Assembly (NCBI RefSeq): GCF_018860585.1
Contig: NZ_JAHKPR010000030.1
Location: 130,237 to 194,236, forward strand
Length of the DNA: 64,000 nt
Direction: 5' to 3'
Source of the DNA: Colwellia sp. E2M01
GTDB taxonomy: Bacteria > Pseudomonadota > Gammaproteobacteria > Enterobacterales > Alteromonadaceae
In this document: in pieces, positions 36,584 to 47,434 of the stretch
Layout of the letters: every line of letters begins with the position of its first letter
Position numbering within the stretch: position 1 is the first letter of the stretch
The notes under the pieces: generated by a model
Databases searched by the model: none
What the model was told of the DNA's origin: nothing
What the model saw: the letters and a program-made list of their open reading frames with translations, nothing else
Made by a program: the position numbers and the translations under genes

Positions 36584-39500
36584 TTGATTTACCTTTATCC
36601 CGCGAACAAAATGGAAAATTTGTTATTGCTTCTTAACAAGATTTCAGCGCTTTCTCCACTCGGCGTATTCAATCAAGAAGTTATTGTTGTACAAAATGCT
36701 GGTATGCAACATTGGTTAAACTTAGCGATTGCGAAAGAACGTGGAATTAGTATGAATATGCGTTACGCGTTACCTGCTCAATTTTTGTGGAAGCTAATAC
36801 GTTCGCTAGCTAGCGATGATAAGGTGCCAGATCAGTCTCCTTATTCAAGAGAGGTGCTTTGCTGGCGTATTTATGCGATTTTAGGGAAAAAATCAGTAGT
36901 TACAGATGATGATTTTAGTCAGGCTACACACTATTGGCGTGGTGATAAACCAAACGAAATTGAGACTGAAACAATAAATATTAAAGGTAAACACGCACAA
37001 TTAAAACGTTATCAATTAGCCACACAATTAGCCGATTTATACGAGCAGTATTTGATTTTTAGACCACAATGGCTTGACAGTTGGCAACAGGGAAAATTCG
37101 ATCTTGATGGCTTAGAAAACATCGCGACCAGTGAACATAAATGGCAAGGTAAACTATGGCAATTATTAATCACTGAATTACCTTATAACCCCGTTGAATT
37201 AATGCAAGATGCAATTGCGAATATTGAGTCTAAAAAAGAGCTTATTCCTTCAAGAATTAGCTTTTTTGGTTTAAACACCATGGCTCCTATGTGGTTAGAT
37301 TTTATTAATGCACTGAGTGAGCACGTTGAAGTCCATTTTTTCCATCTAAATCCATGTTTTTCTTATTGGGGCGATATTGTTACCCAAAAAAGCGCTTTAA
37401 GTCAGGCCTTATTAAATGCTAAAGGTAAGCTCTCTCAGTGGGCCGATGGTGTAGACGATGTACAAAGTTTTGTCGGTAATTCGTTATTAGCCAACTTAGG
37501 TCAACAAGGGCGTGAGTTTATGTCTATGTTGCAAGAATACAGCACCATAGACATAGAGTTATTTGAACAAGCGAAAAATTCACAAACAGAAGGTGAAACA
37601 CCTGAGAGCATTTTACATCAAATACAAAACGATATTTTGTCACTTACCGATGCAAGCATTAGCAGGGCTGATGACTTAGTTGATAACGCTGCAAGTAAAA
37701 AACACCTGCAAGATGACTCCATTGTTTTTACTAGCTGCCATAGTGCGTTGCGTGAAGTACAAGCATTACATGATTATTTATTACATCAATTTAATCAGGA
37801 TAAAAATTTAACACCAAAAGATATTTTGGTGATGTGTCCGCAAATTGAAGAGTACGCCCCTTACGTAAATGCAGTATTTGCACGTGGTTGGCAAGACATT
37901 ACAGGTGAAGTGCCGCCATTACCTTGTTCAATAGCTGATCGTAGTGCGAAAGATAGCGACCCGCTTGTTGCTGCTTTTACAGAATTGTTAATGCTGCCTG
38001 ATAGTCGATTTGGCGTATCGCAATTGTTAGCTTTTTTACGCTTACCGGCAATGGCCAGTCAATTTAACATTAACGGCGAAGACCTTGTTAAAATTTCAGC
38101 TTGGTTAGAACAAGCGACCGTACATTGGGGGCTAGACTTAACTCATAAACAATCATTGTTAGGTGATAAAGCTACCGCTTCATTTACTTGGCAACAAGGT
38201 TTATCGCGTTTATTACGAGGCTTCGCTTTTGCCGATAGTGAACATATCTATCAGGATCAACTTTTATTAAGCCATGTTGAAGGCAGCGATGCTATTTTAC
38301 TCGGCCAATTAATGCTCTTTATTGAACAGTTACAATATTTTAGTAATAACTTACAGAAGTCCCGTACCGCCGCGCAATGGCAAGTTTTCTTACTCGATCA
38401 ACTAAACAGTTTATTTAGCCGCGTTGATACCGACAACGTTAGTTATGAAAATAGTTTAATGGTCATAGAACAAGCTATTTCAGGCTTAGTTGAGCATTGT
38501 CATAGTGCTCTTTTTGAAGATGATATTTCGCTATTAATTGTGCTTGATTATTTAACACAACACTTTAGTCAAGGCGATGCCAGTAAACAGTTTATGGTAG
38601 GGCAAGTTACTTTTTGCTCTATGCTGCCTATGCGAAGTATTCCTTTTAAGGTTATTGCAGTTCTTGGTTTAAATGATGGTGAGTTTCCACGACAGCGCCA
38701 ACCGTTAGGCTTTGACTTAATGCAATTGTCTAAGGCCAAGTTAGGCGATAGATCACGCCGGGGCGATGATAGATACTTATTTCTTGAAGCGATAATTTCG
38801 GCAAGAAACTCACTCTATTTGAGCTACCAAGGACGCAACATTAAAAACAACAGTGAAAAACAGCCGTCATTAGTGGTTAAAGAATTAATGGAATATTTAA
38901 CACAAGGTTATGGTTGGGACTTTACACAAGACAGTACATATCAATTACCCATGCAAGCTTTTAGTGAGCATAACTATCACGGTAAATGGGCAAGTTTTGA
39001 TGCGAATTGGCTAGCCTTAGGGCAACGTACCAATGAAGAAAGTGCTAATGAAAAAATCGCCGATATAGACGGTATTAAGGAAAGTTTGATTGTTTCGCAA
39101 TCAACAGATGAATTAAATACTCAAAGCATCAACCTGTCGTGTCAGCAATTAATTCGCTTTTATCAGCATCCTGCCAAAGTATTTGCGCAACAGCAACTGA
39201 ACTTATATTTTGAAAATAATAATATACTGCTTGAAGATGTTGAGCCTTTTGAGGTGAATCGTTTAGAAAGTTACTTATTAAGACAAGATTTTCTTAATAC
39301 GAGTTTGAGTGCTGTATCTAATAGTGAATTTACTGAAGAGCAAGTTAAACAATACTTAAACCAAGCGAAGACAAGGGCACAGTTATCAGGAAAATTCCCT
39401 GACTTACCAACCACGGCTAAATTATTTAATGAATATCTAGAGGATGCACAACATTTCAGTGAAGAAATTACTCAGCAGTATTGTGATAATCCTGAAATCA

Positions 39501-40120
39501 TCGCATGCCAACTCTCGCTGAATGTTGATGGCGTTGAAGTGATTTTAACTACGCAGTTATCAGTAAAAAATAACTTACTTGTGCATTACCGTAGCTCAAG
39601 TGCAAAAGCGAAAGACAAATTTACTCTCTATTTACAGCAACTAGTACTACAAGTGTGGCAAGATCAAATGCTTCCACAACAAGATTGTGAAAGTACAGAG
39701 AAGTTAAAGCAAGTCACGCACAGTATCGGCTTTTATTTTAATACTCAATCGCAAAAAGTAGAGCAATTTACTGTAACAACGATTCCTGATGCGAAAGCAA
39801 AACTCCAAAATCTCATCAAGTTTTTCTTTAAAGGGCAACAACAAGCCTTATTGTTAAATGGTGAACTGGCAGAAAAAGTGTTTACTAAGTCTCGCGGTCA
39901 ACTAATAGAAATGAATCAAGCACGTTTTGAAGAGTTTTGGTTAGGTAATATGAATACTCGCGGTTTAGGAGAAGATGATTATCTTAATTATTTTTGGCCA
40001 CAATGCCCACAGTATTGCGATTATCAAGCCGATATCGAGTTAATCTATCAAGATTTATACGCGTTAGTGACAAAGGTCGAAGCTAAAAAAGGCGCTAAAG
40101 CCAAGCAGGGAGCTAAATAA
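36584..40120 (+). CDS. recC: exodeoxyribonuclease V subunit RecC
   Basis: The 1178-residue protein matches RecC in length and sequence: EVIVVQNAGMQHWLNLAIAK, QFLWKLIRSL, FFGLNTMAPMWL, and LPMRSIPFKVIAVLGLNDGE with FPRQRQPLGFDLM. RecC recognises Chi sites and scaffolds RecB and RecD at double-strand ends. The start used is TTG 36584, because MIYLYPANKMENLL then aligns with the E. coli N-terminus (MLRVYHSNRLDVL); the next ATG (36611) would remove the first strand. No good ribosome site is visible, so low translation is likely, in keeping with the scarcity of RecBCD. Its stop overlaps recB (TAATG). Confidence 0.95.
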   Translation: MIYLYPANKMENLLLLLNKISALSPLGVFNQEVIVVQNAGMQHWLNLAIAKERGISMNMRYALPAQFLWKLIRSLASDDKVPDQSPYSREVLCWRIYAILGKKSVVTDDDFSQATHYWRGDKPNEIETETINIKGKHAQLKRYQLATQLADLYEQYLIFRPQWLDSWQQGKFDLDGLENIATSEHKWQGKLWQLLITELPYNPVELMQDAIANIESKKELIPSRISFFGLNTMAPMWLDFINALSEHVEVHFFHLNPCFSYWGDIVTQKSALSQALLNAKGKLSQWADGVDDVQSFVGNSLLANLGQQGREFMSMLQEYSTIDIELFEQAKNSQTEGETPESILHQIQNDILSLTDASISRADDLVDNAASKKHLQDDSIVFTSCHSALREVQALHDYLLHQFNQDKNLTPKDILVMCPQIEEYAPYVNAVFARGWQDITGEVPPLPCSIADRSAKDSDPLVAAFTELLMLPDSRFGVSQLLAFLRLPAMASQFNINGEDLVKISAWLEQATVHWGLDLTHKQSLLGDKATASFTWQQGLSRLLRGFAFADSEHIYQDQLLLSHVEGSDAILLGQLMLFIEQLQYFSNNLQKSRTAAQWQVFLLDQLNSLFSRVDTDNVSYENSLMVIEQAISGLVEHCHSALFEDDISLLIVLDYLTQHFSQGDASKQFMVGQVTFCSMLPMRSIPFKVIAVLGLNDGEFPRQRQPLGFDLMQLSKAKLGDRSRRGDDRYLFLEAIISARNSLYLSYQGRNIKNNSEKQPSLVVKELMEYLTQGYGWDFTQDSTYQLPMQAFSEHNYHGKWASFDANWLALGQRTNEESANEKIADIDGIKESLIVSQSTDELNTQSINLSCQQLIRFYQHPAKVFAQQQLNLYFENNNILLEDVEPFEVNRLESYLLRQDFLNTSLSAVSNSEFTEEQVKQYLNQAKTRAQLSGKFPDLPTTAKLFNEYLEDAQHFSEEITQQYCDNPEIIACQLSLNVDGVEVILTTQLSVKNNLLVHYRSSSAKAKDKFTLYLQQLVLQVWQDQMLPQQDCESTEKLKQVTHSIGFYFNTQSQKVEQFTVTTIPDAKAKLQNLIKFFFKGQQQALLLNGELAEKVFTKSRGQLIEMNQARFEEFWLGNMNTRGLGEDDYLNYFWPQCPQYCDYQADIELIYQDLYALVTKVEAKKGAKAKQGAK

Positions 40121-43100
40121 TGACTGAAGCATTTACAACACCTGACAACGAAATAACCTTAAAAAACCTTGATGCGACAACTATTCCATTACAAGGTAAA
40201 CACCTTATTGAAGCCAGTGCTGGTACAGGTAAAACCTATAATATCACGCGTATTTATCTGCGTTTATTACTTGAACGAGAGTTAACGGTCGAACAAATAC
40301 TACTAATGACTTTCACCAAAGATGCAACCCAAGAACTTCGTGGCCGCATTGATGCTTTTATTCGCTTAGCATTAAACAACTGGGATAGCTTGTGTGCCGA
40401 AGATCCTTATTTTGCAACAATCAATGAACGAGTAGAAAAAACTCAACGAGAGTTTTTACTCAAGCGGGCACTATTATTTTTAGATGAAGCTGCTATTTTC
40501 ACCATTCATGGTTTTTGTCAGCGAGTATTAAATCAATATGCTTTCACTAGTGGTTTGCCGTTTAATGCCAATATGGCCGCTAACTCTTCTGAAATTACTT
40601 TACAAGTTTGCCAAGATTGGTATCGCAGCTTAGCCAAAGCAGATCAAAATAGCTTTATGTTAATTGCTCAATTTTGGTCAACACCGAATAGTTTTTTATC
40701 AAGCTTTGGTAAAGCGATTAGTCACACGAGTGAATTGTCGGTGATTGATGCAGCAAATGTTGAAGCTGAATTTATCCATCTAGTACGTCAAGCATCACTT
40801 GCTTTAACAAACAACAGTACGCTTATAGAAAACGCCTTGATATTAGTTAAAAAAGGCGCAGATCAAGAGTTAAGGCGTAGCGAATTAGCGCAGTTAACGG
40901 CTTGGCTTGATCGTATTGTTAATGAAGAAGTTTCATTGCTTGAAGTAGGAAAAAATAATGAAAAAATGCCTGACAGTTTTATTGATGGTAGGCGCTATGG
41001 GCGCTCTAAATTTAAAGTTGAATTAGTTGAAGCATTATCACCTGTTATTGCAGTGAAAGAGCAAGTTAAGACTATAGCCGATAAAATCAACAAAGCTAAA
41101 GCTTACGCCATCGTTAAATCGGGTATTTATGCTATTCGTCAAAAAGTGATAGAACAAAAACAAGCGCTTAATATTTTAGATTTTGATGATTTAATTAACA
41201 CTTTAGCTGATTGCCTTAACGCAAGTAAGGATAATAGCGGCTTAATTGAAGATGTGAGTTTTGCTAAAGATATTGCTTTTACTAGTGACAACGCAACTCT
41301 GTTAGCGAAACAATTATTACTACAATATCCCGTGGCGTTAATTGATGAGTTTCAAGATACCGATCCAAAACAATTTGGTATTTTACAAAATATTTATTAT
41401 GGCAAAAGTGCCGAACAAGCCAATGCAGGCTTGTTTTTAATTGGCGATCCTAAACAAGCTATTTATGGCTTTCGCGGTGGTGATATCTTTGCTTATCTTA
41501 ATGCTCGTAGCGGTTGTGACTATCATTGGCTGATGGACACTAATTGGCGGTCAACACCTGAAATGATTGCTGGTTATAACCAACTGTTTTCCTATAAAGG
41601 GGCTGATGAAACTATTTCAGTTTCAGCAACGAACAGGAAGAACTCTGAGAGTGTATTTGGCTTTGGTATTCCATACTCACCGGTTCTTTCAGGTAAAGGT
41701 TTAGCAGGTGAAGAATCTGCAAATACAGAATTGGTTGATGAGAGCTCTAACACGGTTGATGTTAGTGATGACAACAACAAAGCATTACAGTTTATCCATT
41801 TTAGTAATGAAGACGAAAGCCAAACGGGCAAAGTAAAACAAAACAGCCGCCCAGTACTTGCACAGTGGTGTGCTAACGAAATAACGAGCTTACTCAGTGT
41901 TAATCAACAAACAGGACAAGCGTTAGCTAAACCGAAAGACATTGCTATTTTAGTGAGAGATGGCGCAGAAGCGCGAGATATAAAAGATGCCCTACAACAA
42001 GCTGGGCTTGATAGTGTGTTTTTGTCTGATCGCGCAAACTTATTTCACTCTGTTCAGGCAAAACAATTATTGTGTTTATTGAAGGGTATTTTATTGCCTG
42101 AAAACGAACGAGTTTTTGTTGCTGCCTTGTCTTGCGGCTTATTAGGTTACGATGCCAACAAATTGTATCAATTACAACAAGATGAAATAGCCTACCAAAG
42201 TGTAAAATTTACTTTTGTTGATTATCGCAAGCAATGGCAACGACAAGGTTTTATTACTATGGCTATTAACTTACTACACAATTTAGTTAAAGTGCCAGAA
42301 AGTAATCTACAAACTAGTCGACAAGGTAGTAAAGATCGTAGTTTAACCAATATTTTACACCTGTTTGAAATATTACAAGCGGCAAGTGTCCGTTTAAGTC
42401 AGGGGCAAGAATTACTGCATTGGTTTGAGCAACAATGTCATCTTGAAACAAACGAGGTAGAAGCGGAATTACGTTTAGAAAGTGATGGCGACCTTATTCG
42501 CTTAATCACTCAACATGGCTCTAAAGGACTTGAATACCCGTATGTATTTATTCCGTTTGCTTGTCGGCAAAAAGATCCCTTAAAATTTGGCGGTAAATCG
42601 GTTAACTATCTTGAGTATCATGATAAAAACGGAAACTTATGCTTGAGTTTAGATGGCTCAACGCAGGCTAAAGAAGCCATGCGTGATGAAGCCTATGCCG
42701 AAAGTATTCGTTTATTGTATGTAGCGGTAACTCGAGCTGAACAACGCTGTTATATATTGTGCTGTGGCTTTGAGAACTATCATTTATCACCACTAGGTCA
42801 AACTTTACAGCTACAAGAAGAAGACAATTTGACCATAGCACTACAAACACTCAAAGCCAGTGCAGAGCATGCTATCGGCATTCGTGAAGTATCACTTGAT
42901 AAAGATAATTTGGCAGATGAAATATTAGCCCACTCAGGTATTGAATTAGCGGATGCCGCTATAACAGTACCAACAGTTAGCCAATTTAACGGCAATATTG
43001 AACGTGATTGGTGGTTAAGCTCATTTACCGCATTGAGTCGAAATATTCGACATGCCGGAGTTTCAAATCCTGATAGGGATAGTGATTCTGTTAAGCTAAC

Positions 43101-43989
43101 CTCAACAGAATCCAATCCAATAGATGATGCTAGTGCCGACAATATTTGTTTTAAACTTGCTAAAGGCGCACATACCGGTAACTTATTGCATGATATTTTA
43201 GAACATACCGATTTTTGTCAACCCGATTGGCAAGTTGCTTTTGAACAACCCTTAGTAAAATATGGCGCGTTAATTAGCAGTAGTAGCGATAGTAAAGCTA
43301 AGGTTTTTACCGCTGATGATTTAGCGCATTGGCTAACACAAGTGATCAATACACCATTAACTATTAGTCATGTAGATAAAGATAATAACGAGTTAAATGA
43401 CACTCCTGCAATACTTGCTAAATTACCGCTAAATAAAACATTACGCGAAAGTGAATTTTATTTTCCGATGGAAGGAGGGCAAGGGACAAGTGCTTTAGCT
43501 AAATTGCTAACCGATCATCGAAATAATAATTTAAGAGGTAGTGTTAATAGCCAACAGAAATATCCGGTAAGCTTGCCAAGTTATAAAAAGCTATCAGGTA
43601 TGATGCATGGTTTTATTGATTTGATTTTTGAATACCAAGGTAAATATTATCTTTGTGACTATAAATCGAATCATTTAGGCGATAACTTTAGCGATTATCA
43701 GTTTGGTGCTTTACTCGATAACGTCGAAAAGAATTATTATGACTTACAATACCTTATTTATGCGTTAGCCTTGCATCGATATTTACAACAAAATTTACAA
43801 GGTTATGATGTAAATAAAAATTTTGGCGGCGTGTATTATTTATATTTACGCGGCATGAAAAATACATCACAACACCAAGGCTGTGGTGTTTATTATCGAG
43901 ACATTAGCGAGAAAGAAATTAATCAGCTAGATGATATATTTTCGGCTAAGTATTCAGTAAGCCCTGAAATAAAAGCAGAGGAGGCTTAG
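40120..43989 (+). CDS. recB: exodeoxyribonuclease V subunit RecB
   Basis: The 1289-residue protein is a UvrD-type 3'-5' helicase fused to a nuclease. Walker A is EASAGTGKT (31-39). Further helicase motifs are LLMTFTKDATQELRGRI, IFTIHGFCQRVL, ALIDEFQDTDPKQF, FLIGDPKQAIYGFRGGDIFA and LIRLITQHGSKGLEYPYVFI. The C-terminal nuclease has MMHGFIDLIFEYQGKYYLCD followed by YKSNHLG (about 1163-1186), with the catalytic Asp-Tyr-Lys. It forms RecBCD with its neighbours for repair of double-strand breaks and loading of RecA. The gene is coupled to recC upstream and lies one base from recD. Confidence 0.97.
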   Translation: MTEAFTTPDNEITLKNLDATTIPLQGKHLIEASAGTGKTYNITRIYLRLLLERELTVEQILLMTFTKDATQELRGRIDAFIRLALNNWDSLCAEDPYFATINERVEKTQREFLLKRALLFLDEAAIFTIHGFCQRVLNQYAFTSGLPFNANMAANSSEITLQVCQDWYRSLAKADQNSFMLIAQFWSTPNSFLSSFGKAISHTSELSVIDAANVEAEFIHLVRQASLALTNNSTLIENALILVKKGADQELRRSELAQLTAWLDRIVNEEVSLLEVGKNNEKMPDSFIDGRRYGRSKFKVELVEALSPVIAVKEQVKTIADKINKAKAYAIVKSGIYAIRQKVIEQKQALNILDFDDLINTLADCLNASKDNSGLIEDVSFAKDIAFTSDNATLLAKQLLLQYPVALIDEFQDTDPKQFGILQNIYYGKSAEQANAGLFLIGDPKQAIYGFRGGDIFAYLNARSGCDYHWLMDTNWRSTPEMIAGYNQLFSYKGADETISVSATNRKNSESVFGFGIPYSPVLSGKGLAGEESANTELVDESSNTVDVSDDNNKALQFIHFSNEDESQTGKVKQNSRPVLAQWCANEITSLLSVNQQTGQALAKPKDIAILVRDGAEARDIKDALQQAGLDSVFLSDRANLFHSVQAKQLLCLLKGILLPENERVFVAALSCGLLGYDANKLYQLQQDEIAYQSVKFTFVDYRKQWQRQGFITMAINLLHNLVKVPESNLQTSRQGSKDRSLTNILHLFEILQAASVRLSQGQELLHWFEQQCHLETNEVEAELRLESDGDLIRLITQHGSKGLEYPYVFIPFACRQKDPLKFGGKSVNYLEYHDKNGNLCLSLDGSTQAKEAMRDEAYAESIRLLYVAVTRAEQRCYILCCGFENYHLSPLGQTLQLQEEDNLTIALQTLKASAEHAIGIREVSLDKDNLADEILAHSGIELADAAITVPTVSQFNGNIERDWWLSSFTALSRNIRHAGVSNPDRDSDSVKLTSTESNPIDDASADNICFKLAKGAHTGNLLHDILEHTDFCQPDWQVAFEQPLVKYGALISSSSDSKAKVFTADDLAHWLTQVINTPLTISHVDKDNNELNDTPAILAKLPLNKTLRESEFYFPMEGGQGTSALAKLLTDHRNNNLRGSVNSQQKYPVSLPSYKKLSGMMHGFIDLIFEYQGKYYLCDYKSNHLGDNFSDYQFGALLDNVEKNYYDLQYLIYALALHRYLQQNLQGYDVNKNFGGVYYLYLRGMKNTSQHQGCGVYYRDISEKEINQLDDIFSAKYSVSPEIKAEEA

Positions 43990-43990
43990 T

Positions 43991-46180
43991 ATGCGCAAAT
44001 CAATTTACAGCCATTTTAATGAAGCTAACTCGACTATTGCTGGTATTGAAGCTATCGATTATTTTTTTGCTAAAGAAGTGCTAACTTCTTTAGCAAGTGC
44101 TTTTACAGAAAATACTCAACAAATTGAACCTATCGAACAAATTGAATCTAGCGAAATAAGTGAGCAAGTTACAGCAGATAAATACGCTAATTTATATCAT
44201 TTATTTTTAGCGTTAAGCGCGAGTTTACGTGCTGGTCATAGTTGCTTACCTTTGTCTGATGTTGCAGGTCAACACTGGGGTAAAAGCTATACTTCTGTGC
44301 CTAAAGCTAGCGCTACAGCATTAAATGATCAGAGTAACGCTGTGGTGAATGAAGATGAATCAGTAAATTACGAGCTGAGTCATGTTGGTTTTGTTTTTGC
44401 CTCATTGGCTTGTTTTCAAAAGTGGTTAAACGAATTACCTCTGCAAGTAGCAGATCAGCAGCTCATTATTTTTGATAATGACAAGTTATATATGCGTCGT
44501 TATTTTCAATTTGAACAAACGTTAGCGCAAAGTATTAAAACGCGTTTAATAGCGCCGTGCCGATATAGTGATGATGATATTCGTGCATGTATTAACGAAC
44601 TGTTTCCTGATGACTCACAAAATAACGACAATGAGGTTGACTGGCAAAAAATTGCGGTCGCGAATGCCATTAATAAAAACTTTAGTGTTATTGCCGGCGG
44701 ACCAGGAACTGGTAAAACTTACACAGTAACTAAATTATTAGCGGCATTAGTAAAACTTGAACAAGAAAATAAAGCAGAACAAATTAAGCAACCTGAGCAA
44801 GGTAAACAAACAACATCAGCATTAAATATCGCGCTTGTTGCCCCCACTGGTAAAGCAGCACAGCGCTTATCCGAATCTATCCTTGATGCTATTAATGGCT
44901 TTAAAGACTTTATAGATGAGAGAATACTTTCTGATATTCCTAGCCAAGCACAAACCATTCATCGTCTATTAGGGGTTATTCCTAATTCGCCTAACTTTAG
45001 GCACGATGAACATAATCAATTATCGTACGATATTGTTTTAATTGATGAAGTGTCTATGGTGGACTTACCCTTAATGACTCGAGTATTTCGTGCTTTAAAG
45101 GAGTCAACCAAGGTAATATTACTCGGTGATGCCGATCAACTTCCGTCGGTGGCGGCAGGTAGCGTATTAGCAGATATAGCACCACGTCCACATAGCGGTT
45201 ACAGCGAAGAAAATCAACATTATTTAGCTGATGTTTGTCAGTTAAATACCATGCAGCAACAAGCTTTAAGCTCAATTAAAACAAAGTATACTCTGTTGAA
45301 TCAAACTGATTATTTAACCTTTTTAATTAAATCTCGTCGTTTTGATGGTAAAGGCGGTATTGGTTTGATCGCTTCTGCGGTGATTAAAGGAGATGCTAAA
45401 AATAGTTGGCAGTTACTTAATAATATGCAAGCAGATACTACCGAGCCATCTCAAGCTGAAACTCTAGTTCCCGAAAAGCAATTAGTGCTTGCAGAAGGAG
45501 CGCTTGAGCACTGGTTAGCACCTTTAGTAAAAGAGTACTTTCAACCTATAGCCAGTTACCATGATGTCAAAGCAGCTTTTACTTTATTGTCAAAATTTAG
45601 AGTTTTGTGCGCAACACGACAAGGTGATTATGGGGTAGAGCAACTTAATGAAACTATTAAGGCTTATTTAGGTCAAAGTACGCCATTTCATTTGCAAAGC
45701 TCGCAAGGGCAAAATGGGCAAAGTATGCTTTATCACGGTTTGCCTATTATGATAAATCAAAATGACTATCGCTTAGGTCTGTATAATGGTGATATCGGCT
45801 TAATTTGGCATATTGAAGATACTAATGGTATTAAACACTTAATGGCTTGTTTTGAAGATGCATCGGCGACTGATGGTATTAGGAAAATATTACCGTCGCG
45901 TTTACCCCAGTACGAAAGTGTTTATGCCATGACTATACACAAGACTCAGGGCAGTGAATTTTCACATGTTGCTATGGTACTTTCACAAACAGAAAGTGAA
46001 TCTCAAAATAGCGGCGTAAGTAGCTCTGCAATAAATGCTAGCCAATTGTTATCACGTGAATTACTTTACACTGGAATTACTCGCGCCAAAAAACAATTAA
46101 CAATAGCAACTACTCAAGCGGTGTGGAGGCAAGGGGTTATAGGACAAGTAAAACGTCATTCAGGTTTATCACTTGAGTAA
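43991..46180 (+). CDS. recD: exodeoxyribonuclease V subunit RecD
   Basis: The 729-residue protein is a superfamily 1B 5'-3' helicase. It has Walker A GGPGTGKTYTVTKLL (about 236-250), Walker B VLIDEVSMVDLPLMTRV, VILLGDADQLPSVAAGSVLA, and late motifs YAMTIHKTQGSEFSHVAMVL and LLYTGITRAKKQLTI. It is longer than E. coli RecD (608), mainly through polar insertions near residues 35-60 and 110-125. It completes the recC-recB-recD operon. An intergenic stretch of 173 bases follows. Confidence 0.96.
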   Translation: MRKSIYSHFNEANSTIAGIEAIDYFFAKEVLTSLASAFTENTQQIEPIEQIESSEISEQVTADKYANLYHLFLALSASLRAGHSCLPLSDVAGQHWGKSYTSVPKASATALNDQSNAVVNEDESVNYELSHVGFVFASLACFQKWLNELPLQVADQQLIIFDNDKLYMRRYFQFEQTLAQSIKTRLIAPCRYSDDDIRACINELFPDDSQNNDNEVDWQKIAVANAINKNFSVIAGGPGTGKTYTVTKLLAALVKLEQENKAEQIKQPEQGKQTTSALNIALVAPTGKAAQRLSESILDAINGFKDFIDERILSDIPSQAQTIHRLLGVIPNSPNFRHDEHNQLSYDIVLIDEVSMVDLPLMTRVFRALKESTKVILLGDADQLPSVAAGSVLADIAPRPHSGYSEENQHYLADVCQLNTMQQQALSSIKTKYTLLNQTDYLTFLIKSRRFDGKGGIGLIASAVIKGDAKNSWQLLNNMQADTTEPSQAETLVPEKQLVLAEGALEHWLAPLVKEYFQPIASYHDVKAAFTLLSKFRVLCATRQGDYGVEQLNETIKAYLGQSTPFHLQSSQGQNGQSMLYHGLPIMINQNDYRLGLYNGDIGLIWHIEDTNGIKHLMACFEDASATDGIRKILPSRLPQYESVYAMTIHKTQGSEFSHVAMVLSQTESESQNSGVSSSAINASQLLSRELLYTGITRAKKQLTIATTQAVWRQGVIGQVKRHSGLSLE

Positions 46181-46353
46181 TAGCATACAGTTTTAAATAT
46201 TAGATAACTAATAGGAATTGTTGGTAGATTATTGTTGGTAGGTAATAAGTCAAACCATTAACAATAATTTAAATTATCATATTATTAACGTAAGTTTTTA
46301 ACATGATTTTTTAATATAAATAAAGAAAGTAGACTAAGGATTTTAGTAAACAC

Positions 46354-46917
46354 ATGCAATTAATAGAGATAGACAAAGCACGTTACAGAAAACATTTGAA
46401 CATTGTTATTATTGGCTTTATTAGCTCATTACTGATTTTGTCGCTTGGTTTTGGTACCTTGCTGAACAGTGTTTTTTCTAACGTTGATGAGCTTAATGCG
46501 TTAGCAAAAACAGCAAGTGAGGTTGCTGGCACTTCATTTGAGCCAGAAACTAATTTTAAATATAACTTATTAGGGGTAATTTTAGCGTTACTTGCGAATG
46601 CAGCTATTTTGCATGCGTTAAAAAGCAGTGCGTTTTTTAAAGAAGTTTATTATGTTTGGCAGATAAAACAGTTACAAAATTTAATTTACCGTAAAATTAG
46701 CGCAATTAAATTAGCTGCAAGTAAAGGCGAAGAATCAGCTTTACTTATTTTATCGTTTTATTATCAAAGTCAGTTACAAGTTTATCAACTAGATGATAAT
46801 ACGATTACCTTAGATATGACGGTTAATGAATTACAAAGTGTTAACGATAGTATCGCCGAGCATGGCTTAGATTTAAACACTAAACAATTTGAAAAGAGTT
46901 TGTTATCAAAGTATTAG
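46354..46917 (+). CDS. DUF3087 family membrane protein
   Basis: The 187-residue protein starts with MQLIEIDKARYRKHLN and has two membrane helices (IVIIGFISSLLILSLGFGTL and NLLGVILALLANAAILHAL). A cytoplasmic helical tail (YYVWQIKQLQNLIYRKI) follows. This is the pattern of the DUF3087 family of marine gammaproteobacteria. Function is unknown. It lies between recD and a shared terminator facing infA. Confidence 0.78.
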   Translation: MQLIEIDKARYRKHLNIVIIGFISSLLILSLGFGTLLNSVFSNVDELNALAKTASEVAGTSFEPETNFKYNLLGVILALLANAAILHALKSSAFFKEVYYVWQIKQLQNLIYRKISAIKLAASKGEESALLILSFYYQSQLQVYQLDDNTITLDMTVNELQSVNDSIAEHGLDLNTKQFEKSLLSKY

Positions 46918-46945
46918 TGACTTATTAAAGCTAATATAAAACAAT

Positions 46946-46984
46946 AAAAAACCAGCATTCTTTAAAAGAGATGCTGGTTTTTTT
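46946..46984. terminator. bidirectional terminator between DUF3087 gene and infA
   Basis: AAAAACCAGCAT (46946-46957) and ATGCTGGTTTTT (46971-46982) form a 12-base stem, with A on the left and T on the right, between two converging genes. Confidence 0.8.
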
Positions 46985-47061
46985 AATTGGTTTGGCTTGT
47001 TTAATTTATCAATCGTTTATCAATAAATGAATAAAGAAAAGTCGCCTAAATTTTTACTGGC

Positions 47062-47286
<225 letters not shown>

Positions 47287-47434
47287 CTAAACCTCTAATG
47301 TTGTGCAAATTAGCCAATAAATATCTCGTTATTGAGTAATATTATGTGGCAGATAAAAAAGCTGCGCGAATGATGCCTAATTGCTTGCCTAAAGTAAAGG
47401 CTTGAGGCTATTTATTTAGCAATTTAGCGTTGAA

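Noticed and set aside
42798..43142. 114-codon minus-strand open frame
   Set aside because: Antisense to recB within conserved helicase and nuclease parts.
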